From Aquirufa aurantiipilula (lineage in GTDB: Bacteria; Bacteroidota; Bacteroidia; Cytophagales; Spirosomataceae), in assembly GCF_019923745.1 (NCBI RefSeq), contig NZ_JAANOG010000002.1, positions 1 through 64,000 of the forward strand: 64,000 nucleotides of DNA. The letters are read 5' to 3'. Position numbers and translations under genes: made by a program. Shown piece after piece: positions 45,001-52,615 of this stretch (the first letter of the stretch is position 1; each line of letters opens with the position of its first letter). The notes beneath the pieces were generated by a model that saw only the letters and a program-made list of their open reading frames with translations, did no database searches and was not told where the DNA came from.

Positions 45001-46539
45001 GGTTTAGCAGGTGATGCTTCAGGTAAATTAAAGGTGAAAGGAACCCTAAATGACCCAGATATTGAGGGTAAAATAGTGCTTCAGAAAGCAAAATTATTTT
45101 TTGATTATCTGAAAACTAGCATGGCATTTTCAGATACCGTGGAGTTTAAGACCCGACAAATCATTGGTCGAAATTGGAGGATATCAGACCCTGAAGGTAA
45201 CACGGCTAAGCTAAATGCCAATTTTGTTTTTCCTGCAGGAAGTCCATTTGAAATGAATATTGAGGCAAATTTAAATCGTTTCAAATTATTAAATACCCAG
45301 CGAGATCCTACTTCCTTTTATTATGGAACAGGTTATACTTCAGGGCCTATTTCTATCCGAGGGGCATTGCATGATTTATTGATTACTGCCGACTTGAAGA
45401 GTGAAAAAGGAACACGTTTATTCATTCCTTTGGATCGAGAAAGTAGTACGGAAAATGATGAAGACTACGAGTTTTTTAGTAAGTCATTACAAGTAGATTT
45501 GACCAATGTGAACCAGCAACTGACATCCAAATTAAAGGAAGGAGGGATAAGTTTGGACTTGGATTTAGCCTTTACGCCGGAAGCTTATGGCGAGGTGCAA
45601 ATCGATAAAAAGAAAGGTGATTTGATGCGGATTTACGGTACAGGAAACATCAATATGACTTTGGACAAAAAGGGGCAGTTTAGGATGGTCGGCGACTACG
45701 CCATTGACCAAGGAGACTATACTTTCACCTTGCAGAATTTGATCAATAAGCGATTTGCGATTCAGCGTGGCTCTAAGATTTCATGGACTGGAGATCCTTT
45801 GGAGGCCAATGTGAACATCAAAGCTATTTATACTCAGTATGCTTCATTATTTCCAATATTATTGGATACTACCAATAAATCCAACTTGCCAGAATTCAAA
45901 AGGAGATACCCTGTTGATGTGACAATTAATTTGCAAAATCGACTTCTATCACCCAATATATCCTTTGATATTGGTATTCGAGATTACCCCAAAGATGTGC
46001 ATTTGAATGGTGCTGTGACGGCTTTTACGAATCGAATTAAGACGGATGAGCAAGAGTTAACTCGACAAGTTTCTAATGTCTTGTTGTTTGGGCAATTGGT
46101 GTCCCCTTTTGGTGGAAGTGGTATCGCCTTGGGTAATTTAGTGGGTAATTTTACGGAAATGCTGTCCAATCAATTAAGTAATTTGGCCTCTCAAATCAAT
46201 AAGGATTTGAACATTGATGTGTACTTAGGAGGAGGGAATTTGAATCAAGATATCTTATCTAATTTACAATTGCGCGCTTCATATAATATGAATGACCGCT
46301 TACGTATTACCCGAAGTGGGGGCTTTACCGATGCTCGAAATCAGACGAGTCCTTTGATTTTACTGGGCGACTGGGCCTTGGAATATTTTGTGAAAAGAGA
46401 TGGGTCTCTTCGCTTGAAAACCTATAACCGCAACGTTCAAACCACCCTGCTTGGGTCTTTAAACTCCTACCAAATTAACCAAACCATTGGTGCTAGTTTG
46501 TTGTATAACCGAAGCTTTAATAAGCTGTTTGGGAAGTGA
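42076..46539 (+). CDS. TamB/AsmA-like translocation and assembly protein
   Basis: Very large envelope protein of 1487 residues. ATG 42076 is chosen because it is followed at once by the membrane anchor (KSILYGLVGIFLLFFVTVLL). The longer frame back to 41917 is only antisense to tsaD. The body consists of repetitive beta-strand segments, as in the periplasm-spanning hydrophobic-groove proteins of the AsmA/TamB superfamily. The C-terminal part (about 1150-1487) resembles the DUF490 domain, with a YAIDQGDYTFTLQNLINKRF-type region. The family is implicated in lipid transport to, and protein assembly in, the outer membrane. Repeats follow its stop. Confidence 0.9.
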   Translation: MIKTTKIFAKSILYGLVGIFLLFFVTVLLLRVPSNQTLLAQYFAPKIEKAIGYPLTVRAIQLKFFDEISFWGLRVKDPWGKEMIHIERLDVNFNLSDLLFQGSNPHLDYARLYQPKVHLIFEEKSGKMNLDEFIVRIDHWLNPGPSVAGPSSKFEILDAEVVDGSFMLDDQQIKSEATAKHFDLNHLIFTHINAKVKDFFVQGDTLGLQTIGLKALDPISGLNIKSLDTKFMYADKQMRFDQLNLFFNDSQIKNQIVFNYSSTQDFKFWNKKVSMNAYFDNSQIRGEDLGRFVSDMYQYKGMYKLKGNLEGPVARLNLKNFEMAFGNRSVLRGDFSFKGLPEIDKTVMNFDMVNSLFHPQDLQVFLSKSAVEKMNILGPVSFGGKFSGTNKDFNTSGKLNTGLGYMEGDVVMNLSDSMAFSKYQGKLKLKKFKLGKLFSLEEYLGTVDLEAQVKGSGFSSNSAKVDFDGQVSEINIKRYAYRRVSLKGNLQRQLFKGLVSVKDSNLLAQMSGEINLRQEKPVYNLEGRIDHVDLGRLHITDTPMQLVSDFQVNIAMNDLDDLEGKATFSEAILGTPKKMDLPIHLLTFSSDLKGVKRHYRLNSDLISVEAEGDFVPSQLQKDIGQLWEEYTLYFTKNESERTAYYAAKTHETSRKYVSDFTVICHDAKPILTRWFPTIDLAKNTVFSGSVNKGRSVSLSLESYPDTLVMGGYKFYQSIFSFQSSKFLGGPEVSSSLVFQSRRQHLNFLTPTENLKLDGLWDQDRINFELDFKQQGDDNSAHLGGVWRFEKDGLSLRFKDTYLRILGQDWAVDPENKISIQGKELHAEHFLISNQKQSIALQGSLSMDSTETLRLRANKFQLGTLAPLFSLKVQGELNAEINIQDWYQHTRLDTWLLVDSLHLNTFYIGNLQGVGTYNADLKTMDLNYHLNRLGESVMEVDGTYKPFETRNKLDITAELNKTNLSILEPFTQGVFSGLAGDASGKLKVKGTLNDPDIEGKIVLQKAKLFFDYLKTSMAFSDTVEFKTRQIIGRNWRISDPEGNTAKLNANFVFPAGSPFEMNIEANLNRFKLLNTQRDPTSFYYGTGYTSGPISIRGALHDLLITADLKSEKGTRLFIPLDRESSTENDEDYEFFSKSLQVDLTNVNQQLTSKLKEGGISLDLDLAFTPEAYGEVQIDKKKGDLMRIYGTGNINMTLDKKGQFRMVGDYAIDQGDYTFTLQNLINKRFAIQRGSKISWTGDPLEANVNIKAIYTQYASLFPILLDTTNKSNLPEFKRRYPVDVTINLQNRLLSPNISFDIGIRDYPKDVHLNGAVTAFTNRIKTDEQELTRQVSNVLLFGQLVSPFGGSGIALGNLVGNFTEMLSNQLSNLASQINKDLNIDVYLGGGNLNQDILSNLQLRASYNMNDRLRITRSGGFTDARNQTSPLILLGDWALEYFVKRDGSLRLKTYNRNVQTTLLGSLNSYQINQTIGASLLYNRSFNKLFGK

Positions 46540-46547
46540 GATTAATA

Positions 46548-46703
46548 TAGAATGTAGAATTAGGAATGTAGAATGGAATCCATTGATCATTTATGATTCA
46601 TCATTTACAATTTTCTCTCTTTCATTGGAATTAACCGTTTAATGTAGAATGGAGAATAAGGGATGGAATCCATTTATCATTTATAATTCATCATTTACAA
46701 TTT
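46548..46703. repeat. Tandemly duplicated heptad repeat element
   Basis: Two similar blocks each run from TAGAATG-type units through GGAATCCATT to TTCATCATTTACAATTT. The shared GGAATCC starts at 46574 and 46665, an offset of 91 nt, which is thirteen 7-nt units. Within each block GTAGAAT-like units point one way and TCATTTA-like units the other. The element fills the space directly after tamB and forms the left edge of the accessory island. Confidence 0.65.
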
Positions 46704-46713
46704 CCTTGCCGCT

Positions 46714-46736
46714 GTTCGACATATGTTATGTCGAAC
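46714..46736. repeat. Stem-loop, TTCGACAT type, copy 1
   Basis: GTTCGACATA (46714-46723), a 3-nt loop, and the exact complement (46727-46736). A related stem-loop lies at 46828-46857. There is no T-run, so a terminator role is unlikely. Confidence 0.7.
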
Positions 46737-46827
46737 TACAAATCCAGAGGATCTACATTCCCCACCAATTGTAACCTAAAAGAACATATATTCTGATGAA
46801 AGCGAATCGAAGATTCTTTTTATCAAC

Positions 46828-46857
46828 AATTCGACATGCCTTTTAGAACATGTCGAA
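46828..46857. repeat. Stem-loop, TTCGACAT type, copy 2
   Basis: ATTCGACATG (46828-46837) pairs with CATGTCGAAT (46848-46857) around a 10-nt loop. It shares the TTCGACAT core with the hairpin 114 nt upstream; between the two there is no gene. Confidence 0.7.
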
Positions 46858-46867
46858 TAGCTGAATT

Positions 46868-46985
46868 TCGGGCTTGGCGCAGTGGCGGTTTAGAACCGTT
46901 AACTGTCAACCAAAAGAGAACTTGATAAGAACGAAAATAATAAAATTTAGCACCTTAACCGTCATTGAGCCAAACGCGTGTTAGC
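46868..46985 (-). repeat. attC-like inverted-repeat element 1 (left edge of cassette island)
   Basis: Outer arms at 46868-46887 (CGGGCTTGGCGCAGTGGCGG) and 46959-46978 are imperfect reverse complements, about 15 of 20 positions. The right arm leads into GTTAGC at 46980-46985. On the minus strand the order is GCTAAC, arm, about 70-nt AT-rich loop, arm. The far GTTAGC core is decayed. It follows the stop of the 47009-47728 gene by 23 nt. Confidence 0.55.
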
Positions 46986-47008
46986 AGCAGTGTTTTCGTT
47001 TCAGCAAA

Positions 47009-47728
47009 TTAGTCTATTTTCTCTGGCAAATAACCCTTGTATTCATTAGGTAATAGCCCTTTAGCGATTTCAAAACCATCTCCAATTATTTTTCTGTTAT
47101 TTGGGTCCTTAACCCATTTGTAAACCTTAGTTACAAAGTTTTTTCTCCATCCAGCTTTTTTTGTTGAGTTCAGAGTTACTTTTAAGTTTTCAATATCTCC
47201 AATCAGGTCTTCTATTTGCTTTTCTAGATCTTTTTTATTCTTTGTATTGTGTTCAATTTGCGATTTTAACTCTTCCTCTAGTTTGTTTAATCTTTCTGTT
47301 AAGGTAGATACTTCCTCCTTAGAAAAGTATTCGTCAGGTACATCTGATAAGGTTTCAAGTATTTTATTTATGTCTTCCCTTTGTTTGTCAATTTCTTTCA
47401 CTACAGGGTCTGAACACAATTCACTCCAAATGCAATCCATCCAAAGAGTTATTTTTGTATATAGAACAGACTCTTTATTAAATTTAATTTTTTCTTGAAA
47501 TGAAAGTGGTCCTGGGGAAAGTGTTCCAGAAAATTCATATGATCCATCTTCTTTAGCTTCATCTGGTACTCGAATACTTAACTCATAGCGGTTATCAAGA
47601 TTATAAACAATTTTCAACTCCGTCCCTGAATATTCCTTTTTAGTTGTAATTACAAAGTCATTACTATCAAAGTACTGATGTTTGTCAAGTATGTCATTTA
47701 CATTTTTAATAATTCGTGCTCGTATCAT
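47009..47728 (-). CDS. Unrecognised coiled-coil protein, cassette-borne
   Basis: I do not recognise a family. The 239-residue protein has a mixed N-terminal domain (about 1-110, beta strands such as TELKIVYNLDNRYELSIRV, then KITLWMDCIWSELC). A charged coiled coil (about 136-190) follows, and then a small conserved-looking tail (WVKDPNNRKIIGDGFEIAKG). There is no signal peptide and no clear membrane span. The gene stands alone, with attC-like inverted repeats on both sides, in an AT-rich island; acquisition by transfer is likely. Antiphage or toxin-type roles are possible for such cassettes but unsupported. Confidence 0.65.
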   Translation of the reverse strand: MIRARIIKNVNDILDKHQYFDSNDFVITTKKEYSGTELKIVYNLDNRYELSIRVPDEAKEDGSYEFSGTLSPGPLSFQEKIKFNKESVLYTKITLWMDCIWSELCSDPVVKEIDKQREDINKILETLSDVPDEYFSKEEVSTLTERLNKLEEELKSQIEHNTKNKKDLEKQIEDLIGDIENLKVTLNSTKKAGWRKNFVTKVYKWVKDPNNRKIIGDGFEIAKGLLPNEYKGYLPEKID

Positions 47729-47792
47729 GGCTATTTATATTTTAATTTGTCTGTGCAACTTTAAGATATTTTTTCTGAGGTTTAATATTGCT

Positions 47793-47903
47793 GCTAACGT
47801 TTTCGGGCTTTGCATTCGGGCGGGTTTTGGAGCACAAAGTTTCAATTTATTACTAAAGCTCCAAGTTTGCACGTCTGCCGCCTGAAGCAAAACCCGTGTT
47901 AGC
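47793..47903 (-). repeat. attC-like inverted-repeat element 2 (between two cassettes)
   Basis: A 111-bp imperfect palindrome starts GCTAAC (47793-47798) and ends GTTAGC (47898-47903). Arms of about 45 nt share CGGG-x-TTTGC-x-TTC-x-GGCGG and TTGGAGC blocks around a short AT loop. Long imperfect stems with GTTRRRY-like ends recall integron attC sites. The stop codon TAA of the 47899-48747 gene is inside the terminal GCTAAC, so the gene and site form one unit. Confidence 0.65.
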
Positions 47904-48747
47904 ACTCGTTATTTTCATCCCCGAATTCGTCTTTCTCCATTTGTAAATATCTTTGGCCAGCTCTGAATGCGGCTTCATTAGCTAATTGGTCTTGTAATGA
48001 TATTCTGTTTTTGAATCTCAATAGTGTTGTTATTATGCCTTTGTAGTTATAGTTAATAGACTCATTTTCAAATTCAATTTTTAGCAATAGTTCGCCATTG
48101 CGAAATACAGCGAATGATTTGTCTTGGATTTCGTCATCTAAGCATTTTTCAACTCTGATATCACCTGTTGTTATTCCCAAAACCATATTTTCAATATTGC
48201 TAAGGAGATATTTGTCTATGTAAAGATTATTTCCAGAAATTCCTGCCCTTGAGCCAGATGATTCCATTATATAAGCTTTTGAAAATGCAGTATTCATTTG
48301 AAATACGCGAGGGTGATAGGCTACTGCATTATTATCTAAGACAGAAACTGTCGATTCTACATGAGTGTAATTATAACGATGTCCGTATGTTATTATTCCA
48401 CGTACACCAGGAAAACCAGATCTTGTGTCTCTTGTATTTAAACTTTCATATTCAAGGAGTAAATCATCTAAGACAAGAACTTGTCTTAAAATGTAATTAG
48501 GTTTTTTTGAATCAATGTCAAAGTTTGTTATAACGCCATCATTTAAGCTAAAGGTTGTAGTCCCGTGTCTAGATGAGTATTTGTTTGTATAACTTAAGTC
48601 TAATTCTGTTATTCTTTTTAATTGATTCATGCATAGATTGTCGTTCAAGTTCCAACCTGAATCCATTAAAGGTTTACCATAACCTAAAAGGTCATACCAA
48701 GAACATATGCATTCAATAATTTCAAAATTAGTATTGTCATCTTCCAT
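47899..48747 (-). CDS. Unrecognised protein, cassette-borne, possible cyclase-like fold
   Basis: No family is securely recognised. The 282-residue soluble protein contains CSWYDLLGYGKPL near residue 15, where class III nucleotidyl cyclases have a similar aromatic-Asp-x2-Gly-(Phe/Tyr) strand. A GFPGVRGIITYGHRY segment near 120 resembles the later cyclase strand. The catalytic set is not convincingly complete, so this is only a fold hint. The C-terminus is charged (QMEKDEFGDENNEC). The stop codon lies within the GCTAAC end of attC-like element 2, and another such element sits beyond the start. Confidence 0.6.
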   Translation of the reverse strand: MEDDNTNFEIIECICSWYDLLGYGKPLMDSGWNLNDNLCMNQLKRITELDLSYTNKYSSRHGTTTFSLNDGVITNFDIDSKKPNYILRQVLVLDDLLLEYESLNTRDTRSGFPGVRGIITYGHRYNYTHVESTVSVLDNNAVAYHPRVFQMNTAFSKAYIMESSGSRAGISGNNLYIDKYLLSNIENMVLGITTGDIRVEKCLDDEIQDKSFAVFRNGELLLKIEFENESINYNYKGIITTLLRFKNRISLQDQLANEAAFRAGQRYLQMEKDEFGDENNEC

Positions 48748-48773
48748 ACATCAATGTGTTTCTTTTATAATGA

Positions 48774-48834
48774 GTGCTAACTAGTATATACACGCTACTC
48801 CATAGCGCAGATGTATGTGAAAATGGGTGTATTG
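48774..48834 (-). repeat. attC-like inverted-repeat element 3 (right edge)
   Basis: GTGCTAAC (48774-48781) and a later TATACAC pair with GTGTATT...GGCAC near 48817-48838. A small CGCTA/TAGCG hairpin lies between. It is shorter and more degenerate than elements 1 and 2 but has the same GTGCTAAC end and lies about 27 nt beyond the start of the second cassette gene. Confidence 0.4.
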
Positions 48835-48838
48835 GCAC

Positions 48839-49200
48839 TATTGGCCTAAGTAAATTCAAATATAACTTTTATTGTAAATTATCAAATGGAGAGCAGATAT
48901 TTTGCTTGCTTTTCGTCCCGACATGGGTGTAAATTTCTGTTGTCTTACTACCCCTGTAATCCAGAAATTTTTAAATATAGCTTAAATCAGTTCCTGCTTC
49001 TAATAAATGTGTTGCATAGCTGTGCTGCAATCAATGCAATAGGTTTCTTAATTCCTGTTTTTTGCAAATCTTATTTTTTTTGCTAAAATTTTGAATCATA
49101 AACGTGACTTTTAATTTGCTCTTTGGAGGGCTTATATTGCTTAATTTATACTTACAATGAGTTAATAATAATCACCAAGTGAACTATTATTAGGACAAGA
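48839..49200. other. Gene-free AT-rich gap
   Basis: No credible gene, RNA or ordered repeat is seen here. A 66-codon plus-strand frame at 48886-49086 is Cys/Phe-rich with no start signal or family resemblance. The stretch may be the remains of a lost cassette between element 3 and the conserved 49297-50238 gene. Confidence 0.5.
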
Positions 49201-49228
49201 CATTCTACATTCTCCATTCTCCATTCCC
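49201..49228. repeat. Heptad repeat (CATTCTC units)
   Basis: Four consecutive 7-nt units: CATTCTA, CATTCTC, CATTCTC, CATTCCC. This is the same family as the arm at 127-147 read in reverse complement. It ends 8 nt before a terminator hairpin. Confidence 0.6.
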
Positions 49229-49236
49229 CATTAAAA

Positions 49237-49260
49237 AAGGAACCACTTTCGCAGTTCCTT
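49237..49260 (-). terminator. Terminator after the coiled-coil membrane protein gene
   Basis: AAGGAAC (49237-49243) pairs with GTTCCTT (49254-49260). On the minus strand the stem is followed by a T-run (complement of the A-run at 49233-49238), about 36 nt past the stop codon. Confidence 0.7.
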
Positions 49261-49261
49261 C

Positions 49262-49296
49262 TAATCACTAAAACCTAATATCTAATACCTATTTTC
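49262..49296. repeat. Heptad repeat (TAATACC units)
   Basis: Five units: TAATCAC, TAAAACC, TAATATC, TAATACC, TATTTTC. They lie between the terminator and the stop codon at 49297. The reverse-complement type (TTAGGTA-like) recurs near 53209-53245. Confidence 0.5.
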
Positions 49297-50238
49297 TTAT
49301 TTCACCTCAAATCCACCTGTTCCAATCGCGAAACCTTCGGAGTATAATTCAATCGTGTATTTGCCTGGTTTGTAAGCCACACCACCACGAGAATAGAATA
49401 CATCTACCGCCTGGTTATTGTTGGAATAGGTCACCACTTGTTTAGCTGTATACACCATTTCTTTTCCATCTTGAGTGAATTTACCAGAACCAGCTGCTTC
49501 GTCAGAAACGATGGCACCATCAGCATCTAATACGCGAACAAAAATAGTTTTGTTCTCTAATTTAGTAATTGGGTTGCTAGCCAAGTTGAACGTGATTTTC
49601 AACTTCTCAATTTTCTTACCATTGAAACGAGATTTCTCTGCTTCTTTTCCTTTGCTATTCACGGATAACACGCGTAAGCTTTGCGCTTTTAATGCTGCTG
49701 CTATGCTCACTTTTCTAGCTAATTCCTTGTTCTTAGCCGTTACTTCAGATAGCGTATCTACCAAGGTTTTGTTTTCTGTTTTTAGACCAGAATTCTCGGT
49801 ATTCAAGGTTTGATTTTGTGTAGTCAACACTTGGTTGTTCTCCGTCAAAATTCCATTCTGCTTTTTCAATTCTACAATGTCAGCATCTTTCTGAGTCAAC
49901 ACTAAATCGTATTCTTTGATTTTCGCATCGTAAGAGGCAATCGTAGCGTGGTTCGCTTTTTTCAAAGAGCTTTTATCTTGTTCTAACTGTAATTTTAATG
50001 CTTCTAAATCACTCACTTGTCCACCTAAGGCTTTGATCTCCTCAATTTTAGCATCCAATTGAGTAGAAATGGAGTCCAGTTTCATGCGCGTATTCGCTAA
50101 TTCGGTGGCTTTTTCTTCAATATTGACTGCTTGTTCTTGTGTTAGTTGGTTAGAACGGAAATACAAGACGCCAAGTACAGCGGTTAATACAGCCAGTACA
50201 ATCAAGGCAATCTTTGAGGTGTTGTTGGAGGTTTCCAT
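49297..50238 (-). CDS. Membrane-anchored coiled-coil protein
   Basis: Not a named family. From the chosen ATG at 50238 the protein has 313 residues. A transmembrane helix (about 9-27, IALIVLAVLTAVLGVLYF) is followed by a long heptad coiled coil (about 35-185) and a C-terminal beta domain (about 190-313) ending GKYTIELYSEGFAIGTGGFEVK. The layout suggests a periplasmic rod with a terminal binding domain, possibly connected to cell envelope or motility. An upstream Met at 50286 would add a basic tail before the helix and is less likely. It diverges from nadB. Confidence 0.75.
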   Translation of the reverse strand: METSNNTSKIALIVLAVLTAVLGVLYFRSNQLTQEQAVNIEEKATELANTRMKLDSISTQLDAKIEEIKALGGQVSDLEALKLQLEQDKSSLKKANHATIASYDAKIKEYDLVLTQKDADIVELKKQNGILTENNQVLTTQNQTLNTENSGLKTENKTLVDTLSEVTAKNKELARKVSIAAALKAQSLRVLSVNSKGKEAEKSRFNGKKIEKLKITFNLASNPITKLENKTIFVRVLDADGAIVSDEAAGSGKFTQDGKEMVYTAKQVVTYSNNNQAVDVFYSRGGVAYKPGKYTIELYSEGFAIGTGGFEVK

Positions 50239-50274
50239 TTGCTTCAAATGTTTATTTAAGGGTTTAATTCGTCG

Positions 50275-50282
50275 CAAATTTA
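50275..50282 (-). promoter_or_regulatory. Putative -7 box for the coiled-coil gene
   Basis: On the minus strand TAAATTTG, 36 nt before the ATG at 50238, matches TAnnTTTG. It lies in the intergenic region shared with nadB. Confidence 0.4.
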
Positions 50283-50343
50283 ACATTAATATTCAATATT
50301 TTCTTTTAAATAGGCTTTTGGTTAATTTGCGCCTCTGAAAGAC

Positions 50344-51933
50344 ATGAATATGCCTACGTATGATTTTATTGTGGTGGGTTCTGGAATCGCTGGCTTATCA
50401 TACACCGTTAAGGTAGCCCAATACTTCCAGGATAAACAGATTCCCATCAAAATTGCTTTAATTACCAAAACGGTTGCCGAGGAAACCAATACCAAATATG
50501 CTCAAGGAGGAATAGCTGCGGTTTGGGATAATCAAGATTCTTTTGAAAAACACATTCAAGATACATTAGTAGCTGGCGACTTTGAAAGTGATCCAAACGT
50601 AGTGGAATTGGTAGTAAAAGAAGCCCCCGAGCGCTTGAAAGAGCTGATTTCATACGGAACAGACTTCGACCGAAAATCAGATGGTAGTTTTGATTTAGTC
50701 AAAGAAGGTGGTCATTCAGATAAGCGTATTTTGCATTACAAAGATTCCACAGGAAATGAAATTGAAAGAGCTTTATTGGAAAAGGTAAAATCTTTCGATT
50801 CAGTTGATTTTTTCACCCATTATTTTGCGGTTGACTTAATTACCCAACATCATTTAGGGGAGAAAGTGACTAAGGATACGCCTAATAAAAAGTGTTTTGG
50901 GGTGTATGTTTTAAATAAGAAAACTAAAAAAGTAGAAACTTTTATTGGGAAAACGACCTTGTTAGCCACCGGCGGAATAGGTCAAGTGTATCAATCTACC
51001 ACCAATCCAACCATTGCCACGGGAGATGGTATAGCCATGGCCTACCGTGCCAAAGGTTTTGTGAAAGGGATGCAATACATCCAGTTTCATCCTACAGCTT
51101 TGTATCAGCCTGGCAAAAAACCCAATTTCTTGATTTCTGAAGCTGTGCGTGGGCATGGAGGGATATTGAAAAATCTGGATGGGTCAACCTTCATGGAAAA
51201 GTATGATGAGCGCCTATCATTAGCTCCTCGGGATATAGTAGCGAGGGCCATCGATTCAGAAATGAAGAAAAATGGTACAGATCATGTTTATCTAGATACT
51301 CGACATATTCCCAAAGAAGAAATCATTGCACATTTTCCCATGATCTACCATTACTGTTTGGACCAGTTGGGAATAGATATGTCGCAAGAAATGATTCCTG
51401 TGGTGCCTTGCCAACATTATTTATGTGGGGGAATCATTGTGAATGAATACAGCCAAACCAATATTGAGCACCTGTATGCCGCTGGCGAATGTTCTCATAC
51501 CGGTTTGCATGGCGCTAATCGTTTGGCATCTAATTCCTTATTGGAAGCTATCGTATATGCCCACCGTGCATTTGAAAAATCCATTGGTGAATTTGGTACA
51601 CAGACCATCCCAGCTGGTATTCCTCATTGGAATGATGAGGGGACTAGAAATCCAGAAGAAATGGTTTTGGTAACCGAGATGACTCGTGAATTGGAGTCCA
51701 TCATGAGTAATTATGTGGGAATAGTTCGTACTGATCGACGATTGAAGCGGGCCTATGATCGCTTGGAATTGATCTATTTGGAACATGAGGAATTGTACAA
51801 ACAATCCAAAATCACGGTTCCTCTGTGTGAATTAAGAAACATGATTAATGTGGCATATTTAATCATTAAGCATGCTCGTGCTCAGAGAGAAAATAAGGGA
51901 TTGCACTATAACTTGGATTTACTTAATGCGTGA
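50344..51933 (+). CDS. nadB: L-aspartate oxidase
   Basis: FAD enzyme that oxidises aspartate to iminoaspartate, the first step of de novo NAD synthesis. The 529-residue protein has the dinucleotide motif VVGSGIAGLSYTV, TKYAQGGIAAVWD, the substrate-loop HTGLHGANRLASNSLLEA and the FQFHPTALY-type region (IQFHPTALYQPG) of the family. The related succinate dehydrogenase flavoprotein is excluded by length and by lack of a neighbouring sdhB. Two close ATGs (50344, 50350) exist. Its 3' end overlaps the convergent udk gene by 15 nt. Confidence 0.95.
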   Translation: MNMPTYDFIVVGSGIAGLSYTVKVAQYFQDKQIPIKIALITKTVAEETNTKYAQGGIAAVWDNQDSFEKHIQDTLVAGDFESDPNVVELVVKEAPERLKELISYGTDFDRKSDGSFDLVKEGGHSDKRILHYKDSTGNEIERALLEKVKSFDSVDFFTHYFAVDLITQHHLGEKVTKDTPNKKCFGVYVLNKKTKKVETFIGKTTLLATGGIGQVYQSTTNPTIATGDGIAMAYRAKGFVKGMQYIQFHPTALYQPGKKPNFLISEAVRGHGGILKNLDGSTFMEKYDERLSLAPRDIVARAIDSEMKKNGTDHVYLDTRHIPKEEIIAHFPMIYHYCLDQLGIDMSQEMIPVVPCQHYLCGGIIVNEYSQTNIEHLYAAGECSHTGLHGANRLASNSLLEAIVYAHRAFEKSIGEFGTQTIPAGIPHWNDEGTRNPEEMVLVTEMTRELESIMSNYVGIVRTDRRLKRAYDRLELIYLEHEELYKQSKITVPLCELRNMINVAYLIIKHARAQRENKGLHYNLDLLNA

Positions 51934-52548
51934 TTTGAGGTAGTGAACGATCACTTCCAATCCTTTTTCAAAATGGATGTTGTTCGGAATAACAATGTCG
52001 CAGCTTTTTTTGTGCGGACGAATAAATTCTTCGTAAGTAGGTTTAACGTGGTATTTCCAACGGTACATCACATCTTGTAAATCATAACCTCTTTCTTCGT
52101 TATCACGCTTGATACGACGCTTCAATTTGATTTTGTTTTGTGCGTCAATGAATATTTTCAAGTCCAACAATTTGGCAACTTCAGGAAAATGGAAGACGAA
52201 AATGCCTTCTACCACTAAAATTTTTCGAGGATAAAAATGCAAGATATCAGGTACTTTACTCGAGTTATTGAAAGTGTACTCTTCCCGAGTTACAATTTCT
52301 CCTGAACGTAATTTTTCTACATCTTTGGCAAAAGCTTCATCGTCAATGGCTCCCGGTAAATCAAAATTCTCAATCCCATTTTCGTCTTTAGTTTGATCCT
52401 GCTTGGGGCGGTAATAATTATCTTGAGATAAAAGACAGATTTCTTCGGAAGGAAACTGGGACATGAGCCTTTGTAAAAACAATGTTTTTCCAGAGGCACT
52501 TCCACCTGTGATTCCGATGATGTAGGGTCTTTCGTTGGTTGGGGTCAT
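51919..52548 (-). CDS. udk: Uridine kinase
   Basis: Phosphorylates uridine/cytidine with ATP or GTP in pyrimidine salvage. The 209-residue protein has the P-loop GITGGSASGKT (12-22), SQDNYYRPK, NFDLPGAIDDEAF, the VVEGIFVFHF core and the RRIKRDNEERG lid region. Length and motifs are normal. It converges on nadB with a 15-nt overlap of coding ends. Confidence 0.95.
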   Translation of the reverse strand: MTPTNERPYIIGITGGSASGKTLFLQRLMSQFPSEEICLLSQDNYYRPKQDQTKDENGIENFDLPGAIDDEAFAKDVEKLRSGEIVTREEYTFNNSSKVPDILHFYPRKILVVEGIFVFHFPEVAKLLDLKIFIDAQNKIKLKRRIKRDNEERGYDLQDVMYRWKYHVKPTYEEFIRPHKKSCDIVIPNNIHFEKGLEVIVHYLKSRIK

Positions 52549-52615
52549 TGATGTAGCGAATTCGAATGCAAATTTGCGAAAAGCATTTAATTATACCTCA
52601 AAAAAATACATGTTT

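Noticed and set aside
48886-49086. 66-codon plus-strand frame
   Set aside because: Cys/Phe-rich, no start signal, no recognised pattern; lies in a decayed gap.
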